Below, in pieces: positions 6,061 through 7,603 of a stretch of 7,603 bases of DNA. The stretch comes from Bacteroidota bacterium (GTDB lineage Bacteria > Bacteroidota > Kryptoniia > Kryptoniales > JAKASW01): NCBI GenBank assembly GCA_021785235.1, contig JAJYGB010000512.1, forward strand, positions 1-7,603, written 5' to 3'. Made by a program: the position numbers and the translations under genes. Below the pieces are notes generated by a model, which saw only the letters and a list, made by a program, of their open reading frames with translations, was not told where the DNA came from and did not search any database. How positions within the stretch are numbered: the first letter of the stretch is position 1; the number at the start of each line of letters is the position of its first letter.

Positions 6061-7103
6061 TGGGTACGACAAACGGCAATGGTGAAGTTCAGACAAAGAA
6101 ATACACCGCGAAGGATTTCGCGTCGGACCAGGACGTAAGATGGTGTCCGGGCTGCGGCGATTACTCCATACTCGCGCAGGTCCAGAGAATACTACCGGAA
6201 CTCGACACGCCGAAAGAGAAGCACGTTTTCATATCCGGCATCGGATGCTCGAGCCGGTTCCCGTACTACATGGACGCTTACGGAGTCCACGGTATTCACG
6301 GGCGCGCTCCGGCAATCGCCAGCGGCGTGAAGACGGCCAATCCCGACCTGACGGTCTGGGTGGCTTCCGGAGACGGCGACGCGCTTTCAATCGGCGGTAA
6401 TCACCTCATCCACACGTTGAGGCGCAACATCGGATTGAAGATACTGATGTTCAACAACCGCATCTACGGCCTGACGAAAGGACAGTACTCGCCGACCTCA
6501 GAACTCGGCAAGAAGACGAAGTCCACTCCCTTCGGCACAATCGACTATCCGTTCAATCCCGTCCAGCTCGCGCTCGGCGCGGAAGGGACGTTTGTCGCCC
6601 GCTGCCTCGACAGGGATCCGAAACATCTTCAGCAGGTTCTCCTAAGGGCCGCCAGGCATAAGGGGACGGCGTTCATCGAGATTTATCAGAACTGCAACGT
6701 GTTCAACGACGGTGCTTTTCTTCTGTTGACCGAGAAAGAGACCAAGCCTGATAACGTTTTGTATCTCGAGCACGGCAAGCCTCTTGTGTTCGGAAAAGAG
6801 AACGACAAAGGCATCAGGCTAAACGGCTTCACCCCTGAAGTCGTTTCGTTGAAGGACGGCAAGATAAGCGTGAACGACCTTCCAATCTACGACGAAAAAT
6901 CGTTCGACATGGCGGTGCTGCTCGCGACTTTCAGCGACCGCGTTGGGTTTCCAACTCCGATCGGCATTTTCTTCGCGACGGAGAGAAAGGCCTACGAAGA
7001 TATGATGGTGTCCCAGATACAGGATGTCACGAAGAAACGTGGCGTGGGCGATCTCGACAAGCTCTTGAAGTCCGGGAATACCTGGGTCGTTTCTGCGAAT
7101 TAG
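6060..7103 (+). CDS. korB: 2-oxoacid:ferredoxin oxidoreductase, beta subunit (KorB-like)
   Basis: Catalytic TPP- and Fe-S-binding partner of KorA. WCPGCGD gives Cys29 and Cys32, GIGCSSRF gives Cys63 and YQNCNVFND gives Cys212, the four ligands expected for the single 4Fe-4S cluster of beta subunits. The TPP/Mg motif is ASGDGDALSIGGNHLIHTLR (102-121), with GDG at 104-106 and Asn132-Asn133 downstream. IYGLTKGQYSPTSELGKKTK is the conserved substrate/TPP loop of this family. 347 aa is usual for KorB. The ATG overlaps the korA stop by one base (TAATG) and GGAGG (6046-6050) sits 9 bases upstream, so the subunits are made in tight translational coupling. With ferredoxin the complex can serve the oxidative or the reductive TCA cycle, depending on the host; no other cycle gene is present here to decide. 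Confidence 0.94.
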   Translation: MGTTNGNGEVQTKKYTAKDFASDQDVRWCPGCGDYSILAQVQRILPELDTPKEKHVFISGIGCSSRFPYYMDAYGVHGIHGRAPAIASGVKTANPDLTVWVASGDGDALSIGGNHLIHTLRRNIGLKILMFNNRIYGLTKGQYSPTSELGKKTKSTPFGTIDYPFNPVQLALGAEGTFVARCLDRDPKHLQQVLLRAARHKGTAFIEIYQNCNVFNDGAFLLLTEKETKPDNVLYLEHGKPLVFGKENDKGIRLNGFTPEVVSLKDGKISVNDLPIYDEKSFDMAVLLATFSDRVGFPTPIGIFFATERKAYEDMMVSQIQDVTKKRGVGDLDKLLKSGNTWVVSAN

Positions 7104-7125
7104 GCACTGAGAATTTCCCGTTGGA

Positions 7126-7158
7126 AAAGGGGCGGTCTTAAGGCCGCCCCTTTGTTTT
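7126..7158. terminator. Strong intrinsic terminator after korB, probably bidirectional
   Basis: AAAGGGGCGG (7126-7135) pairs perfectly with CCGCCCCTTT (7144-7153). T7136-G7143 and C7137-G7142 extend the stem to 12 bp around a TTAA loop. On the + strand the stem is followed by GTTTTC. On the minus strand it is followed by TTTTCC (the A-run at 7125-7128). It lies between korB and the converging minus-strand gene, so it can stop transcripts from both sides. Confidence 0.92.
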
Positions 7159-7202
7159 CAGCGATTGTCAGCGAGAGGGATGCGCTCAGCACCTATCGCC
7201 CT

Positions 7203-7228
7203 GAGGGGTGATTTAGACCATCCCCCTC
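7203..7228. other. Hairpin downstream of the minus-strand T9SS gene
   Basis: GAGGGG (7203-7208) pairs with CCCCTC (7223-7228), and after a bulged T the stem continues GAT (7210-7212) with ATC (7220-7222) around a 7-base loop. There is no T-run on either side, so it is not a standard intrinsic terminator. It lies 65 bases past the stop of the minus-strand gene and may protect its mRNA 3' end. The rest of 7160-7292 holds nothing else I can identify. Confidence 0.4.
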
Positions 7229-7292
7229 GCCGGTATTTACTTCAGCATCAACCCGCCAGAACGAGCGACGGACTTCCGCTCAAACCACTCCG

Positions 7293-7603
7293 TCATTTAA
7301 GTTCGAGCATTTTCTTCGTGATGACATGGTTTCCGGCGACGAGCCGGTAGAAGTACACTCCGCTTGCCAGGCTTGATCCATTGAAGTTGACGCTGTACCT
7401 GCCGACCTGCTGATCCTCGTCGACCAATGTCCTTACCTCCTGACCCAGCACGTCGTAGATCTTGAGCGTGACGTGTGAGTCTTTCGGTATCGTATAGTCG
7501 ATTACCGTAGTCGGGTTGAGCCGATCCGAAATCACATCGTGTGATGATCGGCTTCCCGAACGTCCTGTTCGGGAAACGGATTCGGGTAGTTCTGGCTGAG
7601 AAT
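7293..7603 (-). pseudogene. 3' end of a T9SS type A sorting-domain protein, frame broken by a 56-base insert
   Basis: The minus strand encodes the C-terminal secretion signal of a type IX secretion cargo: NPTTVIDYTIPKDSHVTLKI, YDVLGQEVRTLV, then GVYFYRLVAG and KKMLELK at the stop (7293-7295). This beta-rich domain is normally cut off after export across the outer membrane. The upstream linker LSQNYPNPF is read from 7600 to 7574 in a different frame. In intact homologues NPF is followed directly by NPTT. Here 56 bases (7518-7573) lie between them. Reading through from NPF gives PEQDVREADHHTM and a stop, so the main protein would lose its sorting domain. The frame carrying the domain is open to the right edge, but its only usual start is GTG 7535, inside the insert, and its upstream translation does not resemble the family. 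The passenger domain lies outside the window. A sequencing or assembly artefact is possible. Confidence 0.85.
7518..7573. repeat. Twin-hairpin insert of 56 bases within the T9SS linker
   Basis: Hairpin A: AGCCGATC (7519-7526) pairs with GATCGGCT (7546-7553). After a 4-base bulge (CGAA), ATCACA (7531-7536) pairs with TGTGAT (7540-7545) around TCG, 14 bp in all. Hairpin B: CCCGAAC (7555-7561) pairs with GTTCGGG (7567-7573) around GTCCT, extendable to 9 bp with flanking TT/AA. The two hairpins abut with no spacer beyond G7518 and T7554, which can themselves form a G-U pair, and account for the whole insert. Removing it restores NPF-NPTT in frame. The layout resembles paired palindromic REP/BIME-type units or a very small non-autonomous element. 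Insert boundaries are inferred from the protein family pattern and could shift by a few bases. Confidence 0.7.

Noticed and set aside
7293..7535. An intact 80-residue gene starting at GTG 7535
   Set aside because: The start lies inside the hairpin insert and the protein would be a bare sorting domain without a signal peptide or cargo; the upstream NYPNPF in another frame shows it is the tail of a larger gene.
1..7603. CRISPR array, phage genes, transposase or defence system
   Set aside because: No regularly spaced repeats and no proteins of these families are present; all full-length genes are housekeeping.

Overview
The window reads as a housekeeping stretch of a bacterial chromosome from the Bacteroidota/Chlorobiota/Ignavibacteriota (FCB) group. 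Two things point there. A minus-strand gene at the right edge ends in a type IX secretion (T9SS) type A sorting domain, with an NYPNPF...NPTT linker and a YDVLGQEV...GVYFYRL core. Such domains are largely confined to that group, and the NPFNPTT style is common in Ignavibacteria-like genomes. The fused gamma-alpha KorA with a separate KorB also fits. The lineage is an inference; no rRNA is present.

Layout, left to right on the + strand: the 3' part of rplY (L25/CTC, cut by the left edge) and pth; a structured leader; rpsF (S6), ssb, rpsR (S18) and rplI (L9), the common S6-SSB-S18-L9 cluster; a probable terminator at 3184-3209; about 260 bases with no convincing gene; ccdA (membrane thiol-electron carrier); korA and korB (2-oxoacid:ferredoxin oxidoreductase, 1-base overlap); then a strong, probably bidirectional terminator at 7126-7153. 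The T9SS-domain gene converges on it from the minus strand.

The first two blocks serve translation and replication: ribosomal proteins, recycling of peptidyl-tRNA, and ssDNA binding. The third block is redox metabolism: KorAB interconverts a 2-oxoacid and an acyl-CoA with ferredoxin, and CcdA, 25 bases upstream, moves reducing power across the membrane.

Unusual points: (1) a 56-base insert at 7518-7573, made of two abutting hairpins, splits the T9SS linker exactly between NPF and NPTT and breaks the frame. (2) A 104-base imperfect inverted repeat fills the rpsR-rplI gap. (3) The rpsF leader has the architecture of the known S6:S18 autoregulatory motif, and rpsF seems to start at CTG behind a perfect Shine-Dalgarno, overlapping the stop of an 8-codon ORF. 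(4) pth and rpsR also lack a well-placed ATG. (5) SSB lacks the usual acidic C-terminal tip.
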